From positions 1 through 16,538 of the forward strand of contig CANQJX010000015.1 in NCBI GenBank assembly GCA_947624335.1: a stretch of 16,538 nucleotides of DNA, in the 5' to 3' direction. Below are positions 6,730 through 12,644 of the stretch, in pieces (the first letter of the stretch is position 1; each line of letters starts with the position of its first letter). The stretch comes from an uncultured Marvinbryantia sp. Lineage in GTDB: Bacteria; Bacillota; Clostridia; Lachnospirales; Lachnospiraceae. Below the pieces are notes generated by a model. It saw nothing but the letters and a program-made list of their open reading frames with translations. It did no database searches and was not told the DNA's origin. The position numbers and the translations under genes were made by a program.

Positions 6730-7584
6730 ATGTCCATTAAGATTGAACATTTAAACTATATATACAGCCAGGGAACCGCCTATGAAAAACAGGCGCTCAC
6801 GGACATCAATCTGGAACTGCCCGACGGGCAGTTTGCGGGCGTGATCGGGCATACGGGTTCCGGCAAATCCACGCTGATCCAGCATCTGAACGGCCTGATC
6901 AAAGCGACCGAGGGAACGGTATATTATAACGGGGAAAACATTTACGCCGAAAATTATGTGATGAAAGATCTGCGCAGCCGCGTGGGCCTGGTGTTCCAGT
7001 ACCCCGAATACCAGTTGTTCGAGGTGGACGTTTTTACCGACGTCTGTTTTGGGCCAAAGAATCTGGGACTGCCCAAAGAAGAAGTGGAAAAACGCGCTTA
7101 CGAGGCGCTGCGCCAGGTAGGCTTAAAAGAAAAATATTTTAAAAAATCGCCGTTTGAACTTTCCGGCGGACAAAAACGGCGCGCGGCGATTGCCGGGATT
7201 CTGGCCATGCAGCCGGAGGTGCTGATTCTGGACGAGCCGACGGCGGGATTGGATCCGCGCGGCAGGGACGACATTCTCGAACAGATTGCCCGGCTGCACG
7301 CGGAGCGCGGCATTACCGTGGTGCTGGTATCGCACAGCATGGAGGACATTGCGAAATATGTGGAGCGTATTATCGTGATGGAAAAAGGGCGCGTGCGCTT
7401 TGACGATACGCCGAAAAAAGTGTTTGAACACGACCGGGAGCTGGAGCAGATCGGGCTTGCGGCTCCGCAGGTAACCTATGTGATGCGGGAACTGAAGAAC
7501 AGAGGTATGGATGTGGATCTTTGCGCCACGACGATTGACGAGGCAAAACAGTCCATCCTGCGCTGCATGGCGGGAAGGGGATAA
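6730..7584 (+). CDS. ecfA2: ECF transporter energy-coupling ATPase EcfA2
   Basis: This 284-residue protein is the second ATPase of the ECF module and a paralogue of its upstream neighbour. Walker A is GHTGSGKST (40-48), the Q-loop is FQYPEYQLFEVDV, the signature LSGGQ is 144-148 and Walker B is LILDEPTAGLD (D168, E169), followed by LVSHSMED. FQYPEYQLFE in the Q-loop is the A2-type variant, so together with EcfA1 the expected heterodimer is complete. The C-terminal extension after the ATPase core, ending IGLAAPQVTYVMRELKNRGM and about 25 more residues, is of the kind seen in Ecf ATPases. AAAGG lies about 10 nt before the ATG. The stop is one base from the ecfT start, giving tight coupling. Confidence 0.94.
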   Translation: MSIKIEHLNYIYSQGTAYEKQALTDINLELPDGQFAGVIGHTGSGKSTLIQHLNGLIKATEGTVYYNGENIYAENYVMKDLRSRVGLVFQYPEYQLFEVDVFTDVCFGPKNLGLPKEEVEKRAYEALRQVGLKEKYFKKSPFELSGGQKRRAAIAGILAMQPEVLILDEPTAGLDPRGRDDILEQIARLHAERGITVVLVSHSMEDIAKYVERIIVMEKGRVRFDDTPKKVFEHDRELEQIGLAAPQVTYVMRELKNRGMDVDLCATTIDEAKQSILRCMAGRG

Positions 7585-7585
7585 A

Positions 7586-8392
7586 ATGATCAGAGATATC
7601 ACAATCGGACAATATTATCCGGCGGATTCCGTCATTCACCGCCTGGATCCGCGCACGAAACTGGTGGCAACCCTGGTATTTATTATTTCCCTGTTTTTGT
7701 TTCGCTCTTTTGCCGCTTACCTGGTAGCCACGGCTTTTCTGGCCTGCGTCATCCGGGCGTCCAAAGTGCCGTTCCGTTATATGGTGCGGGGATTAAAAGC
7801 GGTTTTGATCCTGCTTTTGATTACGGTGCTTTTTAATATGTTTCTTACGCCCGGCACGCCGCTTGTGCGGATCTGGAAGCTGACCATTACGCGGGAGGGG
7901 CTGACGACCGCCGTTTTTATGGCGATCCGCCTGACGTACCTGATTATCGGATCTTCGGTGATGACGCTTACCACGACGCCGAATCAACTGACGGACGGGC
8001 TGGAAAAAGGACTGCGCCCCTTAAATAAAATTCATGTGCCGGTGCATGAGGTGGCGATGATCATGTCGATCGCGCTGCGTTTTATCCCGATCCTTCTTGA
8101 AGAGACGGACAAGATTATGAAAGCGCAGATGGCGCGCGGCGCTGACTTTGAGAGCGGCGGGATCCTGCGCAAAGCCAAAAGCATGGTGCCGCTTCTGGTG
8201 CCGCTGTTTATTTCCGCCTTCCGGCGCGCGAACGATCTGGCAATGGCGATGGAAGCGCGCGGTTATCATGGCGGCGAGGGACGTACCAGGATGCGTCCGC
8301 TGCAATATCACAGGCGGGACGGCGCCGCATATCTGTCGCTGCTTGTTTATCTTCTGGCAATGTATGCGGCAAAACGGATTGCAGGGTTTTAA
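7586..8392 (+). CDS. ecfT: ECF transporter transmembrane scaffold EcfT
   Basis: This 268-residue membrane protein joins the two ATPases to exchangeable substrate-binding S components. Hydrophobic segments fall at about residues 26-56 (probably two helices), 70-89, 106-129 and 246-262. The two cytoplasmic coupling-helix motifs are visible: ARG at 183-185 in MARGADFESG and ARG at 224-226 in MEARGYHGG. These arginines dock on the ATPases in known ECF structures. The start at 7586 is 1 nt after the ecfA2 stop with AAGGGG (7575-7580) upstream; a longer open frame from 7511 lies inside ecfA2 and was discarded. No S component is encoded in the window, so this looks like a group II module shared by unlinked vitamin-specific partners. 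Confidence 0.94.
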   Translation: MIRDITIGQYYPADSVIHRLDPRTKLVATLVFIISLFLFRSFAAYLVATAFLACVIRASKVPFRYMVRGLKAVLILLLITVLFNMFLTPGTPLVRIWKLTITREGLTTAVFMAIRLTYLIIGSSVMTLTTTPNQLTDGLEKGLRPLNKIHVPVHEVAMIMSIALRFIPILLEETDKIMKAQMARGADFESGGILRKAKSMVPLLVPLFISAFRRANDLAMAMEARGYHGGEGRTRMRPLQYHRRDGAAYLSLLVYLLAMYAAKRIAGF

Positions 8393-8396
8393 AGGT

Positions 8397-9134
8397 ATGA
8401 AAAGAGTAAAATTGACGGTTGCCTATGACGGCACAAATTACAGCGGCTGGCAGATACAGCCGAACGCCGTTACCATAGAGGGCGTATTAAATAAACATCT
8501 GACAGAACTGCTGCAAGAGCCGGTCAAAGTGATCGGCGCAAGCCGGACCGACGCGGGGGTCCACGCCCTGGGGAATGTGGCGGTGTTCGACACACAGGCG
8601 CGCATGCCGGCGGAAAAGATATCGTTTGCTTTAAACACCAGACTCCCGCAGGATATCCGCGTTCAGGATTCCCGCGAGGTGCCGGCTAATTTTCATCCGC
8701 GTTTCTGCAATACGGTCAAAACGTATGAATACCGGATTTTAAACCGCGCGTTCGCGGATCCCACGCAGCGCTTGTATTCCCTGTTTTACTATTATCCGCT
8801 GGATGTGGAAAAAATGAAAAAAGCGCTTGCCTGTCTGGAAGGCGAACATGATTTTAAAAGCTTCTGCACGCAAAGGGGAGAAGACGAGCATACCGTGCGG
8901 ACGATTTACCGCACGCAGATCGAAAAAGAGGATGATATGATCCGGATCCGGATCTGCGGCAACGGCTTCTTATATAATATGGTGCGGATCATTGTCGGAA
9001 CCCTGCTGCGGGTGGGAAGCGGCTTCTACGAACCGGAATACATGGAAAAGCTGCTTGCGGCGCGCGACCGCCGGCTGGCGGGAGAGACGGCGCCGCCGCA
9101 GGGACTTACCCTGATTAAGATTGTATATGAATAA
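8397..9134 (+). CDS. truA: tRNA pseudouridine(38-40) synthase TruA
   Basis: This 245-residue enzyme converts uridines 38-40 of the tRNA anticodon arm to pseudouridine. The N-terminus KLTVAYDGTNYSGWQIQP, the catalytic ASRTDAGVHA (nucleophile D52), the FHPRFCNTVKTYEYRI segment and the C-terminal GNGFLYNMVRIIVGTLL are all textbook TruA. The ATG at 8397 is 4 nt after the ecfT stop. AAAGG directly before it is too close to act as ribosome binding site; CAGGG about 10 nt upstream or coupling to ecfT is more likely. The open frame extends to 8148 inside ecfT but has no family support. truA commonly follows the ecf genes in Firmicutes. It ends at the terminator at 9131-9167. Confidence 0.95.
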   Translation: MKRVKLTVAYDGTNYSGWQIQPNAVTIEGVLNKHLTELLQEPVKVIGASRTDAGVHALGNVAVFDTQARMPAEKISFALNTRLPQDIRVQDSREVPANFHPRFCNTVKTYEYRILNRAFADPTQRLYSLFYYYPLDVEKMKKALACLEGEHDFKSFCTQRGEDEHTVRTIYRTQIEKEDDMIRIRICGNGFLYNMVRIIVGTLLRVGSGFYEPEYMEKLLAARDRRLAGETAPPQGLTLIKIVYE

Positions 9135-9167
9135 GGCCTGACGCTTTGCCGTCAGACCTTATTTTTT
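9131..9167 (+). terminator. Rho-independent terminator after truA, overlapping the XRE gene's end
   Basis: ATAAGGCCTGACG (9131-9143) pairs with CGTCAGACCTTAT (9150-9162) with one C-A mismatch around a 6-nt loop, followed by a run of six T (9162-9167). The stem includes the truA stop codon and the last codons and stop (9152-9154) of the convergent XRE gene. It should stop rightward transcription well. In the leftward direction the stem lacks a good T-run, so termination there is probably weak. Confidence 0.88.
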
Positions 9168-9481
9168 GCGCAGCGGTGCAGATACTGTGCGATGATTTTC
9201 TGTTTTTCCGGTTCCAGAAGGCAGAAATCTTTTAAAACCTGTTCCAGAACAAGGGAGGCGGAATCAGAATTGTCCGGAAGTTCTTCCCGGATCAGGTAAT
9301 CGGCAGGCACGCCGTAAAAATCAGCAATCACGACAATGCTTTGGCAGGAAGGGCAGCGCCGGTCGCTTTCGTAATTGGCGTAGGCAGCCCGCTCCAGATG
9401 GAGATAACCGCTGATCTCCTGCTGTGTATATTTCCTGCTCAGACGCAGAAAACGAAGCTTTTGCCCCAATGTCTGCCGCAT
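9152..9481 (-). CDS. XRE-family helix-turn-helix regulator
   Basis: This 109-residue protein has a Cro/C1-type DNA-binding domain at about residues 5-65. Helix 2 is TQQEISGYL (19-27) and the recognition helix is around ERAAYANYES (30-39), followed by the usual ADFYGVPADYLI. The C-terminal 40 residues are mainly helical and could serve dimerisation. It is soluble, with no sensor domain. AAGGAGGGG lies just upstream of the ATG. It sits 26 nt downstream of the CYTH gene on the same strand, so the two probably share a transcript. A regulator this small often controls its own locus, making the inverted repeat at 9971-10000 a candidate site; this is inference. Confidence 0.87.
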   Translation of the reverse strand: MRQTLGQKLRFLRLSRKYTQQEISGYLHLERAAYANYESDRRCPSCQSIVVIADFYGVPADYLIREELPDNSDSASLVLEQVLKDFCLLEPEKQKIIAQYLHRCAKNKV

Positions 9482-9507
9482 CTTCCACCCCTCCTTCCGG
9501 AACAGCG

Positions 9508-9957
9508 TCAGAACTGCACGGTACTCAGATAGCTGTTATGGTATTTCCCGTTGTATGTGACTTCTTCTCCGAACCATGCGGGCGGAGCAAACGCATTCGC
9601 GGTTCTCTCGTCCGGAAATTCCACTTCTGCAAGAACAAGCGGGGCAAAGGGCGCTTCAAAAACATCCAGTTCAATGTTCAGACCGCATCCGGCGGGAATT
9701 ACATAGCGCTTTTTTGCGATCAGGTTTCCGTCCGTTTTGGGCTTTAAATGAAGGTAAGCTTCCATAGAAAGCGGCAGGTTATATTCTTCCCGGCACATCA
9801 GGCCGCTTCCCTTATAAGTAAGGAAGCAGGAATCGTCCTGCTTGCGGATACGCACGACCGGTTCGGTGCAAAGATAACCCTGCTCGATGGTATGGCAGGG
9901 ATACTGCGCCAGATCGTCCGGGATTTCTTTTATAAGAAATTTTCGTTCAATCTCCAT
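9508..9957 (-). CDS. CYTH-domain protein (triphosphate tunnel metalloenzyme family)
   Basis: This 149-residue protein is essentially one CYTH domain. The signature ExExK is residues 2-6 (MEIERKF). The charged tunnel residues follow in order: R36 and R38 in VVRIRK, K49 in LTYKG, REEYN (56-60), KKRY (82-85), E96 and D98 in IELD, and EVE (111-113). It ends VTYNGKYHNSYLS, a typical family tail. Characterised relatives hydrolyse inorganic triphosphate or other triphosphates, or make cAMP; which applies here is not evident. I chose the ATG at 9957 because it places ExExK at the N-terminus and has GGAGGAGGG 5 nt upstream; the frame stays open to 10008, but that part has no family character and covers the leader. 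Confidence 0.9.
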   Translation of the reverse strand: MEIERKFLIKEIPDDLAQYPCHTIEQGYLCTEPVVRIRKQDDSCFLTYKGSGLMCREEYNLPLSMEAYLHLKPKTDGNLIAKKRYVIPAGCGLNIELDVFEAPFAPLVLAEVEFPDERTANAFAPPAWFGEEVTYNGKYHNSYLSTVQF

Positions 9958-9970
9958 AAGATCCCTCCTC

Positions 9971-10000
9971 CAACAACATCTTGACGGTAAAGTGTTGTTG
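9971..10000. repeat. 8-bp inverted repeat, possible operator or leader hairpin
   Basis: CAACAACA (9971-9978) and TGTTGTTG (9993-10000) are perfect inverted copies with a 14-bp gap and a centre-to-centre distance of 22 bp, about two helical turns. That spacing suits a dimeric helix-turn-helix protein. The pair brackets the -35 box of the rightward promoter. In the leftward mRNA it could instead fold into a hairpin whose last base is the first G of the CYTH gene's GGAGGAGGG site. Confidence 0.55.
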
Positions 10001-10009
10001 ATATACAAT
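9981..10009 (+). promoter_or_regulatory. Sigma-70-type promoter for the DJ-1/PfpI gene
   Basis: TTGACG (9981-9986), 17 nt and TACAAT (10004-10009) each match the consensus at five of six positions. The start is expected near 10016, about 50 nt before the ATG at 10067. Its transcript runs straight through the opposing promoter at 10021-10049. Confidence 0.75.
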
Positions 10010-10020
10010 ATTTATAAATA

Positions 10021-10049
10021 ATTTTAGCAAAGCAAAAAAACAGTGTCAA
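10021..10049 (-). promoter_or_regulatory. Sigma-70-type promoter for the CYTH-XRE pair
   Basis: On the minus strand a perfect TTGACA (10044-10049) is followed by 17 nt and TAAAAT (10021-10026). The start is expected near 10014, giving a leader of about 57 nt. It faces the rightward promoter at 9981-10009. Confidence 0.78.
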
Positions 10050-10066
10050 GGGAGGCAGCGGGATTC

Positions 10067-10612
10067 ATGAGCAAAATCTATGTATTTCTGGCGGACGGTT
10101 TTGAGGAGATCGAGGGGCTGACCCCGGTGGATCTTCTGCGCCGGGCAGGCGGGGAAGTCAGGACGGTTTCCATAAACGGGACAACAACCGTTTGCGGTTC
10201 TCATAAGATCACGGTTACGGCGGATGCGGTTTTTGAGGAGACGGACTTTTCGGACGCGGATATGCTGGTGCTTCCGGGCGGGATGCCGGGAACCAAAAAT
10301 CTGGGAGCGCACGCGGGACTGGCAAAGCTCCTGCAATCCGCGCAGGCAAAAGGCGGAGGAATCGCCGCTATCTGCGCGGCTCCGAGCGTGCTCGGCGATC
10401 TGGGCCTGCTAAAAGGCAGACGGGCGGTTTGCCATCCGGGGTTTGAGGAACGGCTTACCGGCGCGCAGGTGGAAACAAAGCGCGTGGTTACAGACGGGAA
10501 TATCACCACCAGCCGCGGCATGGGAACCGCGGTCGATTTCGGGCTGGAACTGGTGGAGAGGCTGTTTGGGCAGGAAAAGGCGGACGATCTGAAGAAATCG
10601 ATAATCTATTAA
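10067..10612 (+). CDS. DJ-1/PfpI-superfamily protein
   Basis: This 181-residue protein has the glutamine-amidotransferase-like fold of the DJ-1/PfpI/ThiJ group. The reactive cysteine is C103 in AAICAAPSVLG, with a partner acid at E16 in the DGFEEIEG loop; these align with C106 and E18 of human DJ-1. PVDLLRRAGGEV (20-31), LVLPGGMPG (67-75) and the C-terminal ITTSRGMGTAVDF are characteristic. Relatives have been described as glyoxalase/deglycase-like, chaperone or stress proteins, and the exact reaction is debated. I took the ATG at 10067, preceded by AGGGAGG (10049-10055) 11 nt upstream; an in-frame GTG at 10043 lies over the opposing -35 box and lacks a ribosome binding site. No terminator follows, so read-through into tig is possible. 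Confidence 0.92.
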   Translation: MSKIYVFLADGFEEIEGLTPVDLLRRAGGEVRTVSINGTTTVCGSHKITVTADAVFEETDFSDADMLVLPGGMPGTKNLGAHAGLAKLLQSAQAKGGGIAAICAAPSVLGDLGLLKGRRAVCHPGFEERLTGAQVETKRVVTDGNITTSRGMGTAVDFGLELVERLFGQEKADDLKKSIIY

Positions 10613-10619
10613 AAAATAC

Positions 10620-10648
10620 TAGCCAATTTTGCAAAGTTGTGATATAGT
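10620..10648 (+). promoter_or_regulatory. Extended -10 promoter for the tig-clpP-clpX-lon block
   Basis: TGATATAGT (10640-10648) is an extended -10 element (TGn plus TATAGT), with a weak -35 candidate TAGCCA (10620-10625) at 17 nt. The start is expected near 10655, about 32 nt before the tig ATG. I see no CIRCE element and no CtsR-type heptad repeat here. Confidence 0.6.
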
Positions 10649-10686
10649 AGAACGACGACTGTAAAATGAAGGAGGAACTGTCCAAG

Positions 10687-11973
10687 ATGAGTCTGAAAGT
10701 AGAGAACTTAGAGCACAATATGGTCAAGCTGACGATTGAGGTAAGCGCGGAAGAATTTGACAAAGCAATGCAGAGCGCCTATCTGAAAAATAAAGGGAAA
10801 ATCAATGTCCCGGGATTCCGGAAAGGGAAAGCGCCGCGCCAGATGATAGAGAAAATGTACGGCGCGGGGATCTTTTATGAAGACGCGGCGAACGAACTGA
10901 TTCCGTCCGCTTATGACGCGGAAGTATCCGACTGCGGGCTGGAGCTTGTTTCCCAGCCGAAGATCGACGTGGAACAGATTGAAAAAGGAAAACCGTTTAT
11001 TTTTACGGCGGAAGTGGCGGTAAAACCGGAAGTGACGCTTGGAGAATACAAAGGGCTGGAAGTGCCGAAAACCGAGGTTGCGGTTACGGAAGAAGAAATT
11101 CAGGCGGAAATGGACAAAGAGCGCGAAAATAATTCCCGTATGATCGACGTGGACGACCGGGCCGTGCAGAACGGCGATATGGTCAAGCTGGATTTCGACG
11201 GTTCCGTGGACGGCGTACCGTTTGAAGGCGGCAAGGCGGAAAACTATGATCTGACCATCGGAAGCGGAAGTTTTATACCGGGCTTTGAGGAACAGCTTGT
11301 CGGCGCAAAGATCGGCGAGGAACTGGATGTAAAGGTAACTTTCCCGGAAGACTACCACGCGAAGGAACTGGCGGGCAAAGCGGCTGTATTTCGCTGCAGG
11401 GTAAACGAGATCCGCGTAAAGGAACTGCCGGAGGAGGACGACGATTTTGCGCAGGATGTATCGGAATTTGATACGCTGGCGGAATACCGTGAAGACCTTA
11501 AGAAAAAACTGACGGAAAGAAAAGAAACGGAAGCGCGCAGGGCAAAAGAAAACGCCGCGGTGGAAAAAGCGGTGGAGAACGCGTCCATGGATATTCCGGA
11601 AGCGATGATCGAGAGTCAGGTGCGCCAGATGGCGGAAGAATTTGCCGGCCGTATCCAGTCGCAGGGGTTAAGCCTGGAACAGTACCTGCAGTTTACGGGA
11701 ATGACGGCGGATAAGCTTCTGGAACAGATGCGTCCGGAAGCAGAGACCCGCATAAAGAACAGCCTTACCTTAGAGGCGATCGCCAAAGCGGAAAACTTTG
11801 AGATCGGCGAGGAAAAGGTAGAGGAAGAAATCGCGAAGATGGCGGAAATGTACAAGATGGAAGCCGAAAAGGTGAAGGACATGCTGGGCGAGCAGGGTCT
11901 GAAGCAGATCAAGAGCGACCTCGCAATTCAGGAGGCGGTCAACCTGTTAAGAGACTCTGCGAAGGAAGTATAA
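10687..11973 (+). CDS. tig: Trigger factor (ribosome-bound chaperone and prolyl isomerase)
   Basis: This 428-residue protein binds the ribosomal exit tunnel and shelters nascent chains. The N-terminal domain carries the ribosome-docking loop GFRKGKAPR (43-51). The FKBP-type isomerase domain spans about residues 150-245 (GDMVKLDFDGSVDG, FIPGFEEQLVGAKIGE). The C-terminal arm region (about 250-428) is long, helical and charged. The length is normal. I chose the ATG at 10687, which begins MSLKVENLEHN and has AAGGAGG (10669-10675) 11 nt before it; an upstream in-frame ATG at 10666 lies directly before that site and has none of its own. clpP follows after 17 nt, the usual neighbour in Firmicutes. 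Confidence 0.96.
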   Translation: MSLKVENLEHNMVKLTIEVSAEEFDKAMQSAYLKNKGKINVPGFRKGKAPRQMIEKMYGAGIFYEDAANELIPSAYDAEVSDCGLELVSQPKIDVEQIEKGKPFIFTAEVAVKPEVTLGEYKGLEVPKTEVAVTEEEIQAEMDKERENNSRMIDVDDRAVQNGDMVKLDFDGSVDGVPFEGGKAENYDLTIGSGSFIPGFEEQLVGAKIGEELDVKVTFPEDYHAKELAGKAAVFRCRVNEIRVKELPEEDDDFAQDVSEFDTLAEYREDLKKKLTERKETEARRAKENAAVEKAVENASMDIPEAMIESQVRQMAEEFAGRIQSQGLSLEQYLQFTGMTADKLLEQMRPEAETRIKNSLTLEAIAKAENFEIGEEKVEEEIAKMAEMYKMEAEKVKDMLGEQGLKQIKSDLAIQEAVNLLRDSAKEV

Positions 11974-11990
11974 GTAAAGGAGACGGGACT

Positions 11991-12572
11991 ATGAGCTTTG
12001 TACCTTATGTAATTGAGCAGACCAGCAGAGGGGAGCGCTCGTATGATATTTACTCCCGGCTGCTCAAAGACCGCATTATTTTTCTGGGAGAAGAAGTGAC
12101 GGACGTAAGCGCAAATCTGGTTGTGGCGCAGCTTTTGTTCTTGGAATCGGAAGATCCGAACAAGGATATCCAACTGTACATCAACAGCCCGGGCGGATCG
12201 GTAAGCGCCGGCTGGGCCATATATGATACGATGCAGTATATCAAGTGCGACGTGTCCACCATCTGCATCGGCATGGCGGCATCGATGGGCGCGTTCCTGC
12301 GTGCGGGCGGAAAGCAGGAAAAACGCTTCGCCCTGCCGAACGCGCAGATTATGATTCATCAGCCTTCGGGCGGAGCGCAGGGACAGGCGTCCGATATTAA
12401 GATTGTGGCGGAGGAGATCCTAAAAAGCAGAAAGCGCCTCAACGAATATCTGGCGGCGAACACGGGACAGCCGCTTGACGTGATCGAGGCGGATACCGAA
12501 CGGGATAATTACATGACGGCGGACGAGGCCAAAGCATACGGGCTGATCGACGCGGTTATTACGAACAGATAA
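11991..12572 (+). CDS. clpP: ATP-dependent Clp protease proteolytic subunit ClpP
   Basis: This 193-residue serine peptidase forms the double-heptamer barrel that degrades proteins unfolded by ClpX. The catalytic triad is S98 (GMAASMGAF), H123 (MIHQPSGG) and D172 (TERDNY), each one higher than the standard S97/H122/D171 numbering. The oxyanion loop NSPGGSV (65-71) and the handle helix region are present. A short N-terminal stretch, MSFVPYVIEQTSRGERSYDIYSRL, matches the axial-loop start common in Clostridia. AAAGGAG lies 7 nt upstream of the ATG. Position 75 is W in SAGWAIYDTM, where I would more often expect a smaller or aliphatic residue. A strong hairpin separates it from clpX. Confidence 0.97.
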   Translation: MSFVPYVIEQTSRGERSYDIYSRLLKDRIIFLGEEVTDVSANLVVAQLLFLESEDPNKDIQLYINSPGGSVSAGWAIYDTMQYIKCDVSTICIGMAASMGAFLRAGGKQEKRFALPNAQIMIHQPSGGAQGQASDIKIVAEEILKSRKRLNEYLAANTGQPLDVIEADTERDNYMTADEAKAYGLIDAVITNR

Positions 12573-12587
12573 AAGACGGCACAAGGC

Positions 12588-12619
12588 ATAAGACTCCTGC
12601 GCAAAGGTGGGAGTCTTAT
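12588..12619 (+). other. Stable hairpin between clpP and clpX
   Basis: ATAAGACTCC (12588-12597) and GGAGTCTTAT (12610-12619) are perfect 10-bp complements with a 12-nt loop. What follows (AGGTTTCAG) has only three T, so it is not a convincing terminator. It ends 11 nt before the clpX ribosome binding site. It may protect or process the clpP message, or act as a partial terminator that lowers clpX relative to clpP. Confidence 0.6.
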
Positions 12620-12644
12620 AGGTTTCAGAAAAGGGGTGGTATGT

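Noticed and set aside
8148..8396. 83-codon extension of TruA into ecfT
   Set aside because: It overlaps the EcfT coupling helices in another frame; TruA proteins begin near the KLTVAYDG strand, matching the ATG at 8397.
9958..10008. 17-residue N-terminal extension of the CYTH protein (MYINNTLPSRCCWRRDL)
   Set aside because: It would displace the ExExK motif from the N-terminus and lies over the leader hairpin and the strong ribosome binding site used by the ATG at 9957.
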